From: Polyangiaceae bacterium
GTDB taxonomy: Bacteria > Myxococcota_A > Polyangia > Polyangiales > Polyangiaceae
Length of the DNA: 64,000 bases
Reading direction: 5' to 3'
NCBI GenBank assembly: GCA_020849655.1
Contig: JADLFU010000064.1
Coordinates: 35,871 to 99,870 of the forward strand
The first letter of the stretch is position 1; every line of letters starts with the position of its first letter. Shown here piece after piece: positions 53,772 to 62,414 of the stretch. A program made the translations under genes and the position numbers. Below the pieces are notes generated by a model. It did not search any database, was not told the origin of the DNA, and saw nothing but the letters and a program-made list of their open reading frames with translations.

Positions 53772-53779
53772 GCCCGCCC

Positions 53780-53808
53780 GGCGCCGCCCCCTTCGGCGGG
53801 GGCGCGCC
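53780..53808 (+). terminator. Strong hairpin after the zinc-ribbon gene
   Basis: GGCGC-(C)-GCCCCC pairs with GGGGGC-GCGCC around a TTCGGC loop: 11 base pairs with one bulge. No T-run follows. It lies 9 bases after the stop codon and could separate expression of the two paralogues. Confidence 0.4.
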
Positions 53809-53879
53809 GACTCGATGTTGCACACTCAACCACCACACCAACGCCCTGCCAGCGCGGGGGATGACCAGGAGCGCACACA

Positions 53880-54227
53880 ATGACCCAAGGTATGCAGTCG
53901 GGCGGCCCGCCCGGAACTATCCGTAACCCTGTGATGGTCTTTCTGATCTCGTACATCTGCTGCTTCTACGGGATGATGCAGCTGCGCGCCATCGAGGGCG
54001 AGCTGAAGGCCTACCTCGGCAAGGGGAACGAGGGGTCGATCATGTGGTTCATCTTCCCGCTCATCCCGCTCCTGTCGATGCCCGCGCTGATCGGCGAGGC
54101 GCGGCAGAAGTCCGGCTGCCCCACGCAGGGGAACGGCAGCCTCATCATGTACTGGCTGCTCGGCCTGTATTTCGTCCCGAAGGACGCGAACGAGATCTGG
54201 GAGACCCTGGGCGTCAAGGCGGCCTGA
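53880..54227 (+). CDS. DUF4234-like small membrane protein
   Basis: This is a 115-residue membrane protein closely similar to the C-terminal 100 residues of the preceding gene: IRNPVMVFLISYICCFYGMMQ, IMWFIFPLIPLLSMPALIGEA and NGSLIMYWLLGLYFVPKDAN. It lacks the zinc ribbon and Pro/Gly linker. The pair clearly arose by duplication, with gain or loss of the N-terminal module. Function is unknown. Confidence 0.85.
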   Translation: MTQGMQSGGPPGTIRNPVMVFLISYICCFYGMMQLRAIEGELKAYLGKGNEGSIMWFIFPLIPLLSMPALIGEARQKSGCPTQGNGSLIMYWLLGLYFVPKDANEIWETLGVKAA

Positions 54228-54276
54228 GCGGCGCGACCCCTCGCGACGTCGGGGTCGCTGCACTAGAGTCACCGTG

Positions 54277-54681
54277 ATGGATACGGCGATGCCTGGCGTG
54301 GGACGGCGAGCGGCGAAGGCCCTCGCCGTCTCGTCGTTGGTGGGAGGGCTCGTCGCGCTCGGCCTCCTGCCCTGCCCCTTCGCGCTCGTGACGCGCCACC
54401 CGTGCCCCGGCTGCGGGATGACCCGCGCGACCTGGGCGCTGCTGCGCGGAGACCTGCACGCGGCGCTCCATTTTCATCCGCTCGTGCTCGTCATCCTCCC
54501 GACGCTGCTCGTGTTCTTCGCGGTCAACGGCGTCGTGTACCTGCGCGACGGCAGGTGGAACTACCTCGACGCGAAGTCGGGCAGGTGGTGGACCGCGGGC
54601 GCGTGGCTGTACGCGGCCGTCGCGCTCGGCGTGTGGATCGCGCGGTTCTTCGGCGCGTTCGGCGGGCCGGCTCCGGTCTGA
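54277..54681 (+). CDS. DUF2752 membrane protein
   Basis: This is a membrane protein of about 134 residues and the DUF2752 family, recognised by CPFALVTRHPCPGCGMTRA (Cys-x2-Cys-Gly-Met-Thr-Arg) after the first helix; three helices in all. Function is unknown. TAGAGT (54264-54269) lies 7 bases before the ATG. A GTG at 54274 is an alternative start. The next gene starts 3 bases after its stop. Confidence 0.85.
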   Translation: MDTAMPGVGRRAAKALAVSSLVGGLVALGLLPCPFALVTRHPCPGCGMTRATWALLRGDLHAALHFHPLVLVILPTLLVFFAVNGVVYLRDGRWNYLDAKSGRWWTAGAWLYAAVALGVWIARFFGAFGGPAPV

Positions 54682-54684
54682 GCG

Positions 54685-55029
54685 ATGGGCGAGCTCGCCG
54701 TGTTGCTGACCAGCATGGTCACGAGCGCGGTGGTGACCGGCGGGTTCGTGGCGTGGGACGTCCGGCGCCCGGCGCGGCGCGCGGCCCGCGTCGAGTGGCA
54801 CGAGGCGACGACCCTCAACGCCGTCTTCGGCGGGATGCTCGGCGTGCACTTCGTCCCCGCGGTTCTGTGCTGCGGGCTGCGCGTGTTCGCGACGCGCGAG
54901 GGCAAGGTGTGGGCGCGCGCCGGGTGGGCAGCGCTCACGACGGCGCTGATGCTGATCGTGCACCTGCTCGTGCTGACGGCGGCGATCGAGCTCCTCGGGC
55001 TGCTCGGCGTGCCCGTCCCGCGCGACTGA
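54685..55029 (+). CDS. Small polytopic membrane protein
   Basis: This is a 114-residue protein with about three membrane segments (approximately 5-25, 48-68, 80-104) and a basic loop DVRRPARRAARVEWHE. I do not recognise the family. It probably shares a transcript with the DUF2752 gene 3 bases upstream and may function with it. Confidence 0.7.
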   Translation: MGELAVLLTSMVTSAVVTGGFVAWDVRRPARRAARVEWHEATTLNAVFGGMLGVHFVPAVLCCGLRVFATREGKVWARAGWAALTTALMLIVHLLVLTAAIELLGLLGVPVPRD

Positions 55030-55085
55030 TCCGCGGATCACCGCGAAGTTGGGCCTCGCCGGGATCGTCGTGCTACGCGCGCCCG

Positions 55086-55952
55086 GTGGCACGAGCAGAC
55101 GAGCCGTTGAAGGTGGAGCTCCCGCCTCGCTCCGCGGACAGCCCCGCGTGGGCCAAGGTCGGCCTGATCGCGGTCGCGGGGTTCGTCGTCGGGGTCGCCT
55201 GGCCGCGCGTCGCCGGGTGGAAGCTCGGGCCGGACGTCCCGTCCGACGCGCGCGCCGCGACCTCCGCGCGCGAGGCGCGAGAGAAGAAGGAGCCGGCGCT
55301 GATGGCGACCACCCAGGCGACCGCGGCGACGAGCGCCGCGCCCGGGCCGAGCGGCGACGGGTTCGAGGTGTCGGCGGTCGAGATCACGCGGTGCCGCGAC
55401 GCGAAGGGGAAGGTCGTCGACAAGTGCGACGAGCTCGCGCTCGATCCGCTGCTGCAGCCTCGCCTGCGCGACCTGACGAAGTGCCCGTCCGCGATCGGCC
55501 TCACCGGCAAGGTACAGCTGGGGTTCGACCTCGACTTCAAGCACAAGGCCCTGAAGGTGCAGCGCGCGAAGGCGAAGCTGCCCCGCACGACGCTCGACGG
55601 CCTGACGAGGTGCGCGGAGCGCGCGCTCTCGGGCGTCTCGCTGGACGATCTGGCGCACGAGCAGGTGCGCTACTCGGCGGAGTACAAGCTCTCCTTCGGC
55701 GCGGCGCCCGAGCCCGCGAAGGACGAGCCCCCGAAGGACGCGAAGCCCGACGCGGCCCCCGAGGCGAAGGCCGTCGAGATCACGTGGCGCACGACCCAGG
55801 TGCGCAAGGAGCCGAAGACCGGCGCGGTGATCGCGCGCCTCTCGAAGGGCGCGAAGGCGACGGTGCTCGAGCAGCGCGACGGCTGGTACAGGATCGAGTT
55901 CGGCGAGCCGAAGAAGCAGGGCTGGGTGTTCCGCGAGGCGATCGGCCAGTAG
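55086..55952 (+). CDS. Membrane-anchored protein with C-terminal SH3 domain
   Basis: This is a 288-residue protein from GTG 55086. One membrane helix (about 22-42, VGLIAVAGFVVGVAWPRVAG) orients the rest to the periplasm. The middle domain (about 95-205) contains ITRCRDAKGKVVDKCDE and GKVQLGFDLDFKHKALKVQR, then CAERALSGVSLDD, a pattern like the TonB/AgmX-type C-terminal domain in myxobacterial envelope proteins. An acidic Pro/Ala linker leads to a bacterial SH3 domain (about 228-288: TTQVRKEPKTGAVIARLSKG, then WYRIEF and GWVFREAIGQ). It likely binds peptidoglycan or a protein partner. Confidence 0.8.
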   Translation: MARADEPLKVELPPRSADSPAWAKVGLIAVAGFVVGVAWPRVAGWKLGPDVPSDARAATSAREAREKKEPALMATTQATAATSAAPGPSGDGFEVSAVEITRCRDAKGKVVDKCDELALDPLLQPRLRDLTKCPSAIGLTGKVQLGFDLDFKHKALKVQRAKAKLPRTTLDGLTRCAERALSGVSLDDLAHEQVRYSAEYKLSFGAAPEPAKDEPPKDAKPDAAPEAKAVEITWRTTQVRKEPKTGAVIARLSKGAKATVLEQRDGWYRIEFGEPKKQGWVFREAIGQ

Positions 55953-55992
55953 CGCGCCCGACGGGAGGCGATGCTACGATCACGGCCTTCGC

Positions 55993-57033
55993 ATGCCGAA
56001 CTCGCCCGGACGCCCTGCGGGGCGGTTCACGCAGCACCGCCGAGTCGAGGCGATCACCCGGTTGTTCGAGCAGACGCCGCGCGGCCTGACGCTCTACGAG
56101 CTCGCCGACGCGCTCGACGTGACGGCGCGGTCGATGCGCCGCTACATCTCCGAGCTCCGGCGCGAGCTCGATCTGCAGCCCACGCGGGAGCGGGGCGGAG
56201 GCGTCGTGCGGTGGCGCATGGGCCCGACCGCGCAGCCGCGCAAGATCGAGCTGCGGCGCACGCAGGCGTACGCGCTGCTCGCCGCGCGGCGGATGTTCGA
56301 GCCGATGAAGGGCAGCACGCTGTACGAGGAGATCGACATCGCGATCCAGCGCCTGGTCTCCGTCGCGCGGCGCCCGGGGCGCGGGCCGAACGCGGGCGTC
56401 GCGGACGCGCGCCTCGAGGACCGCTTCCTGTTCCTGCCGCACACGCCGAAGGACTACGCGAAGAAGACGGACGAGCTCGACACGCTGTTCCAGGCGGTCG
56501 CCGATCTGCGCCCGCTCGAGTGCCGCTACCGCTCGACGCGCGACAAGACCGACGAGCGCGTCGTCATCCACCCGTACGCGATGGTGGTCTACAAGGAGGC
56601 GGTCTACTGCGTCGGACTGCACACCGGCAAGCGCGAGGTGCGCACCTTCCTGCTCGACCGGATGAGCGACGCGGAGTGCGCGACCACCGAGCGCTTCTCG
56701 CTGCCGGACGACTTCCACATCGAGGACTACTTCGAGGGGCAGTTCGGCGTGTTCCGCGGGTCGAAGCAGATCAAGGTGGTGATCGATTTTGCGCCGCACG
56801 TCGCGGAGTACGTGCGATCGCGCAAGGTGCACGCGTCGCAGCGGCTCACGACGCTGCCCGACGGCGGCGTGCGCCTGACGCTGACGGTGAGCGACACCAC
56901 CGAGATCGGCTCCTGGGTGCTCGGCTGGGGAGAGACGGCGACCGTGGTCGCGCCGCCGGCGCTGGTCGACAGCGTGTCGTCCACGCTGCGCAAGGCGCTC
57001 GCGCGCTACAAGAAGAAGCCCGCGAGCGGATGA
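55993..57033 (+). CDS. WYL-domain transcriptional regulator
   Basis: This is a 346-residue DNA-binding regulator. The N-terminal winged helix (about 15-75: RRVEAITRLFEQTPRGLTLY, then TARSMRRYISELRRELD) is followed by a WYL ligand-sensing domain (about 165-245: LECRYRSTRDKTDERVVIHP, VYCVGLHTGKREVRTF) and a C-terminal WCX extension (about 255-335). WYL proteins often respond to nucleic-acid or nucleotide ligands and may act as repressors or activators. TACGAT (55975-55980) could be its -10. The stop overlaps the next ATG (ATGA), so it is translated together with the FHA-like composite gene. Confidence 0.93.
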   Translation: MPNSPGRPAGRFTQHRRVEAITRLFEQTPRGLTLYELADALDVTARSMRRYISELRRELDLQPTRERGGGVVRWRMGPTAQPRKIELRRTQAYALLAARRMFEPMKGSTLYEEIDIAIQRLVSVARRPGRGPNAGVADARLEDRFLFLPHTPKDYAKKTDELDTLFQAVADLRPLECRYRSTRDKTDERVVIHPYAMVVYKEAVYCVGLHTGKREVRTFLLDRMSDAECATTERFSLPDDFHIEDYFEGQFGVFRGSKQIKVVIDFAPHVAEYVRSRKVHASQRLTTLPDGGVRLTLTVSDTTEIGSWVLGWGETATVVAPPALVDSVSSTLRKALARYKKKPASG

Positions 57034-59537
57034 GCGACGAGCCGCCGCGCGCCGAGCTCCGCACGTCGTCGCTCGCCGCCGCGACGGCATGGCTGACCCA
57101 GACGCCGGCGGCCTCGATCTGGCGCGGCGACGTCGGCACGGAGGACTGGCTGCGGGTCGACGGCCCGCGCGGCGTCGAGGATCTCGTGCTGCCGCGCGGC
57201 GTCGCGCACCGGCTCGGCCGCGAGAAGGCCGGCATGGCGGAGCCTCCGACGATCGCGCACGACGGCTTCGTCTCGAGCCAGGCGGCGCGGCTCACGCACG
57301 ACGGCGCGAGGTGGTGGCTCGAGCGGCGCGACGAGTGCCACGAGCGCGTGCCGACGATGGTCGGCGCGCGGGCGCTGGGCCCGGGCGAGCGCGCGCCGGT
57401 CGTGCACGGCGACGTGCTGCTCGTCGGGCGGCTGCGCCTCACGCTGGTCGACCGCCGGTACGCCGCGCCGCTCTTGCCCGCGGGGATGGTCGACGCGCGG
57501 ACGGGGCTGCTGTCGCGCCTCGGCTTCGAGCAGGAACTCGCGGGGCTCGCGGCGATCGGCCGGCGCGGCGCCGTGGTCGCGGTCGCGTTCGACCGCGGCG
57601 GTGACGGGCGCGGCGCGGCGCGCGCGGCGCTCTCGCTGCACGCGTCGTCGCCCCGGCTGCCGGTGATGGCCGACGGGGAGATCGCGGCGGCGGCCTGCCT
57701 CGACGATCGGGAGCTGGGCGCGCTCGTCGCGGAGGCGCGCCGGATCGCGGACGAGGGACGGGCGCGGATCGTCGGCACGTGGGAGCTGAGCGGAGAGGTG
57801 TCGCGGGTCGGTCACGAGCTGGAGCTCCTGCTGAGCGCGGCGGCGACGCGCCCGCGGGGTGAGCTGCTCTCGCTGCGCGACAGCCCCGTCGCGGCGCGGC
57901 TCGCCACGCGCGAGGAGCTGCTGCGCGAGCCCGACGACGCGTCGAGGCGCACCGTCCTGTTCGCGCTCGGAGAGCTCGACGCGCTCGACGCGCTCGGCGT
58001 CTGCGTCGTGCCCAGCCTCGTCGACGAGCTGCTCGCGGTCGCCGCGGCGGCGGGGCGTGGGCGGATGAAGGTCGCCTGCCTCGGCGGCGGCGTCGTCGCG
58101 GCGCGCGTGCACGCGGCCGACGCGGAGCCGTACGCCGCCGCGGTGCAGCGGGAGTGGCACGCGCGCCCACCGATCGTCGACGGCAGGCTCGAGCTCCCTC
58201 GCCAGCTCGTCACGGAGCTCGCGCGAGGCGACGTCGCCGCGGCCGCGCGCGAGCTCGCGCTCGCGATGAGGGGGCACGGCAGCGTGCTCGCGTCGCTCGC
58301 GGGCGGGCTCCCCTACCCCGTCGCCGCGCGCGTCTCCCTGGCGGCGACGGCGGGCTCGGCGGTCGAGCGGATCAAGCTGCTGTTCGACGTGCTCGAGGGC
58401 TCGTGGAGGCTCGTCGCGTGGGTGCTGGTCGCGGCGCTGATCTCGGACGGCCGCGCGAGCGACGAGCTCTCGGCCTTCGCCGCCGCGAACGCCACGCGGC
58501 ACGCGTACCCGCTCGGCACCTGGCGCGCGCTCGCCCGCCTCACCGCGCGCGACCTCGCCGGCGGGGACAGCGCGCTCGCCGAGCTCGCCGCCGCGGTGTG
58601 CCGCGCCGACGCCGCGCGCGGCCCAGGGCTCGACGCGCTCGCCGAGCGCCTGCACCCGCTGCGCAACCGGTTCGCGCACGAGGTGTACCCCGAGGCGCGC
58701 GCGTCCGCGGACGTCGAGGAGCTCGAGCGCGCGACGAGCGAGTTCCTGCGCGCGCTCCGGCCGCTCGCCGCGTGGACGCTCCTCTCCGTCGAGCGCACGG
58801 AGCCCGATCCGTTCGGCGAAGGGCAGGAGGTCGTGTACGTGGACCACACCGGCCCGTCCGCGTCGGGTGAGCGGCGGGTGGTCGGCCTGCGCAGCCCGGC
58901 GCGCCTCGGGAACGTCGTCTACCTCGCGCGCTTCCGCGAGGGTCTGCTCGTGCCCCTCGAGCCCTTCGTGCGGCGGATCCCGTGCGGGCACGCGCTCGAG
59001 CTGTGCTGGGCCGCGCGGCTCCCGCGCGCGGGTCGCGAGACGTTCGAGCCGGTCGTGCGCGGCGACGCCGTCGAGGTCGAGCTCGATCCGCGCAGGATGC
59101 CGCCGGGCCTGCGCGCGCTCCACGACGGCGCTTTACGCGGGCCGGGCGCGCGAGCATTCGGCGAGGATGAAGCTCTACGGATCGACGACCTCCCCCTTCG
59201 TCCGCAAGGTCTCGGTGCTCGCGCGCGAGGTGGGGCTGTGGGAGCGCATCGAGGAGGTGACGGTGAAGACGAGCCCGCTCGCGCCCTCGGAGCCGCTCGC
59301 TGCCGCGCACCCGCTCGCGAAGCTGCCGACGCTGACGCTCGACGACGGCGAGATCCTCTACGACTCGAGGGTCATCTGCGAGCACCTCGACAGCCTCCAC
59401 GCGGGCCGGCCGATGTTCCCCCGGGACCCGGCGGCGCGCCGGCGGGCGCTGCGGCAGCAGGCGCTCGCGGACGGCGTCCTCGACGCGGCGATCCTGGTGT
59501 TCTACGAGACCGTGTACCGCGAACCTTCGCTGCGTGA
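57030..59537 (+). CDS. FHA-like / GGDEF-like / HEPN-like composite protein, probable stop loss
   Basis: As read, 835 residues. An N-terminal FHA-like domain (about 35-145) shows GVAHRLGRE and FVSSQAARL. Next, GMVDARTGLLSRLGFEQELAG resembles the opening of a GGDEF domain, but the GGDEF loop itself is lost; a second similar segment ends KVACLGGGVVAARV. A helical domain (about 440-610) with AVERIKLLFDVLEGSWR and LRNRFAHEVYPEA is like HEPN-type kinase-associated domains. From about residue 700 the frame runs 371 bases into the GST gene and becomes Arg/Ala/Gly noise. An in-frame TTA (59133-59135), rare at this GC, sits where a stop would be expected. Confidence 0.65.
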   Translation: MSDEPPRAELRTSSLAAATAWLTQTPAASIWRGDVGTEDWLRVDGPRGVEDLVLPRGVAHRLGREKAGMAEPPTIAHDGFVSSQAARLTHDGARWWLERRDECHERVPTMVGARALGPGERAPVVHGDVLLVGRLRLTLVDRRYAAPLLPAGMVDARTGLLSRLGFEQELAGLAAIGRRGAVVAVAFDRGGDGRGAARAALSLHASSPRLPVMADGEIAAAACLDDRELGALVAEARRIADEGRARIVGTWELSGEVSRVGHELELLLSAAATRPRGELLSLRDSPVAARLATREELLREPDDASRRTVLFALGELDALDALGVCVVPSLVDELLAVAAAAGRGRMKVACLGGGVVAARVHAADAEPYAAAVQREWHARPPIVDGRLELPRQLVTELARGDVAAAARELALAMRGHGSVLASLAGGLPYPVAARVSLAATAGSAVERIKLLFDVLEGSWRLVAWVLVAALISDGRASDELSAFAAANATRHAYPLGTWRALARLTARDLAGGDSALAELAAAVCRADAARGPGLDALAERLHPLRNRFAHEVYPEARASADVEELERATSEFLRALRPLAAWTLLSVERTEPDPFGEGQEVVYVDHTGPSASGERRVVGLRSPARLGNVVYLARFREGLLVPLEPFVRRIPCGHALELCWAARLPRAGRETFEPVVRGDAVEVELDPRRMPPGLRALHDGALRGPGARAFGEDEALRIDDLPLRPQGLGARARGGAVGAHRGGDGEDEPARALGAARCRAPAREAADADARRRRDPLRLEGHLRAPRQPPRGPADVPPGPGGAPAGAAAAGARGRRPRRGDPGVLRDRVPRTFAA

Positions 59538-59778
59538 TCCGCGCTGGCAAGCGGCGCAGGCGAGGAAGGCGCAGGCGGGGCTCGACGCGCTCGAGCGCGA
59601 GGCCGAGACGCTCGTGCGCGACCTCGACATCGGCGGCGTCGCCGTCGCGTGCGCGCTCGCGTGGCTCGAGTTTCGCGCACCCGTGGGCGACGTGCGCGCA
59701 GGGCGGCCGCGGCTCACCGCGTGGTACGAGCAGGTAGCGGCGCGCCCCTCGATGGTCGAGACGCGCCCGCGCGTGTGA
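59167..59778 (+). CDS. Glutathione S-transferase family protein
   Basis: This is a 203-residue cytosolic GST. The N-terminal thioredoxin fold begins MKLYGSTTSPFVRKVSVLAR with the active Ser/Thr region near residues 6-9, the cis-Pro region LAKLPTLTLDDGEILYDSRV, and the glutathione-contacting DSR. The helical C-domain contains DGVLDAAILVFYETVYR and RPRLTAWYEQVAARPSM. The ATG overlaps an out-of-frame TGA (ATGA). The upstream composite gene reads through its first half in another frame. Substrate is unknown. Confidence 0.93.
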   Translation: MKLYGSTTSPFVRKVSVLAREVGLWERIEEVTVKTSPLAPSEPLAAAHPLAKLPTLTLDDGEILYDSRVICEHLDSLHAGRPMFPRDPAARRRALRQQALADGVLDAAILVFYETVYREPSLRDPRWQAAQARKAQAGLDALEREAETLVRDLDIGGVAVACALAWLEFRAPVGDVRAGRPRLTAWYEQVAARPSMVETRPRV

Positions 59779-59781
59779 GGA

Positions 59782-61278
59782 TCACGCCTCGGGCAGCGTG
59801 ACGACGAAGCGCGTACCGCGCGGCGCGCGGGGCTCGGCGGTGATGCGACCTCCGTGCGACTCGACGATGTCGCGCGTGATCGAGAGGCCGAGGCCGGTGC
59901 CCTGGCGCTTCGTCGAGACGAACGGATCGAACAAGGTGTCGGCGAGCTCGGCGGGGACGCCCGGCCCGTCGTCGTCGACCATCACGCGCTGCCCCCCTGG
60001 GTCGCCGAGGACGCTCAGCGTGAGCGCGCCGCCGCCGCTCATCGCCTCCGTCGCGTTGCGGATGAGGTTCAGGATCGCCTGACGCAGCTGCCCCTCGTCG
60101 AACCGCAGGTGCGGCAGCCCCGGCGCGAGCTGGAGCTCGAGCGTCACCCCGGCGCGCGCCAGCTGGGGCTCCACGAAGCGCGCGATCTCGCGCACGAGCG
60201 CGCCGAGATCACCTGGCGCGGGCTCCGGCGTCGGGCGCCTCGCGAGGCTGAGGTAGCGCTCGGAGAGCTCGGTCAGGCGATCGATCTCTCCGCGGATCGC
60301 CGAGACGAGCTTGCGCTCCTCGTCGCCGCCGCCGCGCGTGGCGATCTCCTCCTCGAGCAGCTCGACGTTGAGCCCGAGCGCGGACAGCGGGCTGCGCACC
60401 TCGTGGGTGATCTGCGCCGCCATGCGGCCGACGGCGGCGAGGCGCTCGGCCTGCACGACCTCGGCGCGCGCGCGCGCGATGGCGCCGACCATGTTCTCGA
60501 ACGTCGCCGCGAGCTCGCCGATCTCGTCGTCGGAGGGCTCGACGTCGCGCGGCGTGAGATCTCCGCGCGCGACCGCGAGGGCGCGGGCCGTCACGCGCCC
60601 GAGCGGCGACAGCACGCGCCGCGCGTACAGCGCGAGCCCGGCGCCCACGAGCAGCGTCCCCGCGCCCAGGGCCGCGGCCAGCCACAGCGCCCGGCGCTCG
60701 CGCGACGCGATCTCGTCGAGCAGATCATCCATCGATCGCTCGACCCTGCGCGCCAGCTCGCGCAGCCGCTTCGCGCCCTCGAGCTCGTGCGCGAGCACGC
60801 GGTCGCGCGCCTCCTCCGCCTTCGCGCGCTCGCCTCGCTCGAGCGCCTCGAACAGCGATCCGAGCTGCACGCCGTCGGCGCCGAGGAACACCTCGAGCTC
60901 TCCGACGTCGCGCGCGACCTCCTCGGCGAGGCGCTGCGTCGCCTGATCCCCGTGCTGCCCCACGCCCCTGTCGGCCGCCGCGCGCACCGCCGCGAGCGCG
61001 TGAGGGCGGAGCTTGCGCTGCGTCTCGATCCACCCTCGCGCGTCGGCCGGGTTGCGCGCGTCGGTGATGTGGTTCAGCTGCGCCGAGACGAGGTTCTGCG
61101 CCTCGAGCGCCGCGCCGAGCGACAGCAGCAGCGGCACGTAGCCGCGTCGGAGCAGGAGCGCGTCGTCCGCCGCGAGCTTCTGCGCGTGGATCGAGTAGGC
61201 GACCGCGCAGGCGAACGTCAGGAGCGCCGCCGCGTACGACGCGAGGATGCGGCGGGCGACGGTGCGCGCGGGCCTCAC
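59782..61278 (-). CDS. Membrane sensor histidine kinase
   Basis: This is a 498-residue sensor kinase with GTG start at 61278. Helix 1 (about 10-30), a periplasmic four-helix-bundle-like domain (about 35-195), helix 2 (about 200-220) and a HAMP domain (to about 275) precede the kinase. The phospho-His is in AAQITHEVRSPLSALG. N box LNLIRNATEAMSGG, DDDGPGVP and GTGLGLSIT are intact. The layout is NtrB/AtoS-like. It starts 3 bases after the Fe-S protein gene, suggesting a shared operon. No response regulator is adjacent within the window. Confidence 0.94.
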   Translation of the reverse strand: MRPARTVARRILASYAAALLTFACAVAYSIHAQKLAADDALLLRRGYVPLLLSLGAALEAQNLVSAQLNHITDARNPADARGWIETQRKLRPHALAAVRAAADRGVGQHGDQATQRLAEEVARDVGELEVFLGADGVQLGSLFEALERGERAKAEEARDRVLAHELEGAKRLRELARRVERSMDDLLDEIASRERRALWLAAALGAGTLLVGAGLALYARRVLSPLGRVTARALAVARGDLTPRDVEPSDDEIGELAATFENMVGAIARARAEVVQAERLAAVGRMAAQITHEVRSPLSALGLNVELLEEEIATRGGGDEERKLVSAIRGEIDRLTELSERYLSLARRPTPEPAPGDLGALVREIARFVEPQLARAGVTLELQLAPGLPHLRFDEGQLRQAILNLIRNATEAMSGGGALTLSVLGDPGGQRVMVDDDGPGVPAELADTLFDPFVSTKRQGTGLGLSITRDIVESHGGRITAEPRAPRGTRFVVTLPEA

Positions 61279-61281
61279 GGA

Positions 61282-62364
61282 TCACGACGTCGCGAGATCG
61301 AGCAGCACGCCGAGCTCCTCCGCCGGGACGCCCGCGCGACGGAGCGAGAGCGCGCTCGCCGGGCACGCCGTCACGAGCGCGCCGCCCCCCGCGCCCTCGT
61401 GATCGGCCCGACGCGCCGACGCGATGCCGCGCGAGAGCTCCGGGTGGCTGGTCGGCAGGGCGCCGCCGGCGCCGGAGCAGCGCGCGAGCTCACGGCGGTC
61501 TTCGAGCTCCTCGGGCGCCCGGCCGAGGATGGCGGTGAGCACCGCGCGCGGCTCGTCGTAGAGGCCGAGCCCGCGGCCGAGCTTGCACGAGTCGTGGTAC
61601 CGCACCGGCCCCGCTCGCTCGACGACGCCGAGCGCGCCGAGCCGGCTCGCGGCGAGCGCGACGATCGAGCGGGCGTCCGCGCCCGAGAAGGAGAGCGCGA
61701 ACGCGCACCCCGGATCCGCGACCCAGAGCACCTCTCCGCGCGCGGCGGCGGCGACGGCGGATCGCGCGGCGTCCGCGGCGCTGGGATCGCCCGCGTCGCG
61801 CAGCGGCTCGCCGCAGCAGCCTCCCACGAGCCTCACAGGTCCGCCGAGCAGCCGCGCGACGGCGCGCACCATCGCGACGGCCTCCCGCGGCAGACCTCGC
61901 GCGTACGTGCACCCGAGGAACAGCGGCGCGCCGGACGGATCGACCGAGGCGCCCGCCGCAGCGCCGATGCGCGCGAGGCCCCGCTCGGCGCGCGCCACGC
62001 GGCGGGCATGACCTCTGCGGTGGGCCTCGATCGCCGCGGGCGCGACGCCGGCCTTCGCGAACGCGGCGCGCGCGGCGACGAGCGTGGCCGCGACGTCGTT
62101 GCGAGGATCGCAGCGCTCGCGGCAGCCCATGCACCCCGTGCACGCCCACGCCGACGCGGCGTGCGCGTGGTCGAGCGGAGAGACCCCCCGCGCGACCTGG
62201 TACGCCGTCGTCATCTTGCCCCACGGGATGAGCCCCTCGCGCGGCGACGCGTCGCCGATGGGGCACGCCGCGCGGCACAGCTTCGGGCAGTACGTGCAGA
62301 GCTCCAGCGCGCCGCGCTCGGCCTCGAGCGACGGCAGCACGCGCAGCGCGTCGGATTTCTTCAT
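61282..62364 (-). CDS. (Fe-S)-binding oxidoreductase, GlpC/HdrD-like
   Basis: This is a 360-residue protein with two N-terminal [4Fe-4S] motifs, CTYCPKLCRAACP and CTGCMGCRERCDP, and two CCG-type domains: FLGCTYARGLPREA with GGCCGEPL, then YHDSCKLGRGLGLYDEP with RCSGAGGALP. CCG domains bind an iron-sulfur or catalytic cluster in heterodisulfide reductase, GlpC and LutA. The second domain has SG in place of the usual CC (CSGAGG), so one cluster may be altered. No flavin partner is adjacent. It is translated just before the histidine kinase. Confidence 0.92.
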   Translation of the reverse strand: MKKSDALRVLPSLEAERGALELCTYCPKLCRAACPIGDASPREGLIPWGKMTTAYQVARGVSPLDHAHAASAWACTGCMGCRERCDPRNDVAATLVAARAAFAKAGVAPAAIEAHRRGHARRVARAERGLARIGAAAGASVDPSGAPLFLGCTYARGLPREAVAMVRAVARLLGGPVRLVGGCCGEPLRDAGDPSAADAARSAVAAAARGEVLWVADPGCAFALSFSGADARSIVALAASRLGALGVVERAGPVRYHDSCKLGRGLGLYDEPRAVLTAILGRAPEELEDRRELARCSGAGGALPTSHPELSRGIASARRADHEGAGGGALVTACPASALSLRRAGVPAEELGVLLDLATS

Positions 62365-62414
62365 CGCGGACGACGATCGCAAATGTCCCGCGCCACGTCG
62401 AGCCGGGCGCGCTC

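Noticed and set aside
57089..57604. Alternative Arg/Ala-rich frame inside the FHA-like gene
   Set aside because: Typical off-frame composition at this GC content, with no start context; the ATGA-coupled frame at 57030 carries recognisable FHA-like motifs.
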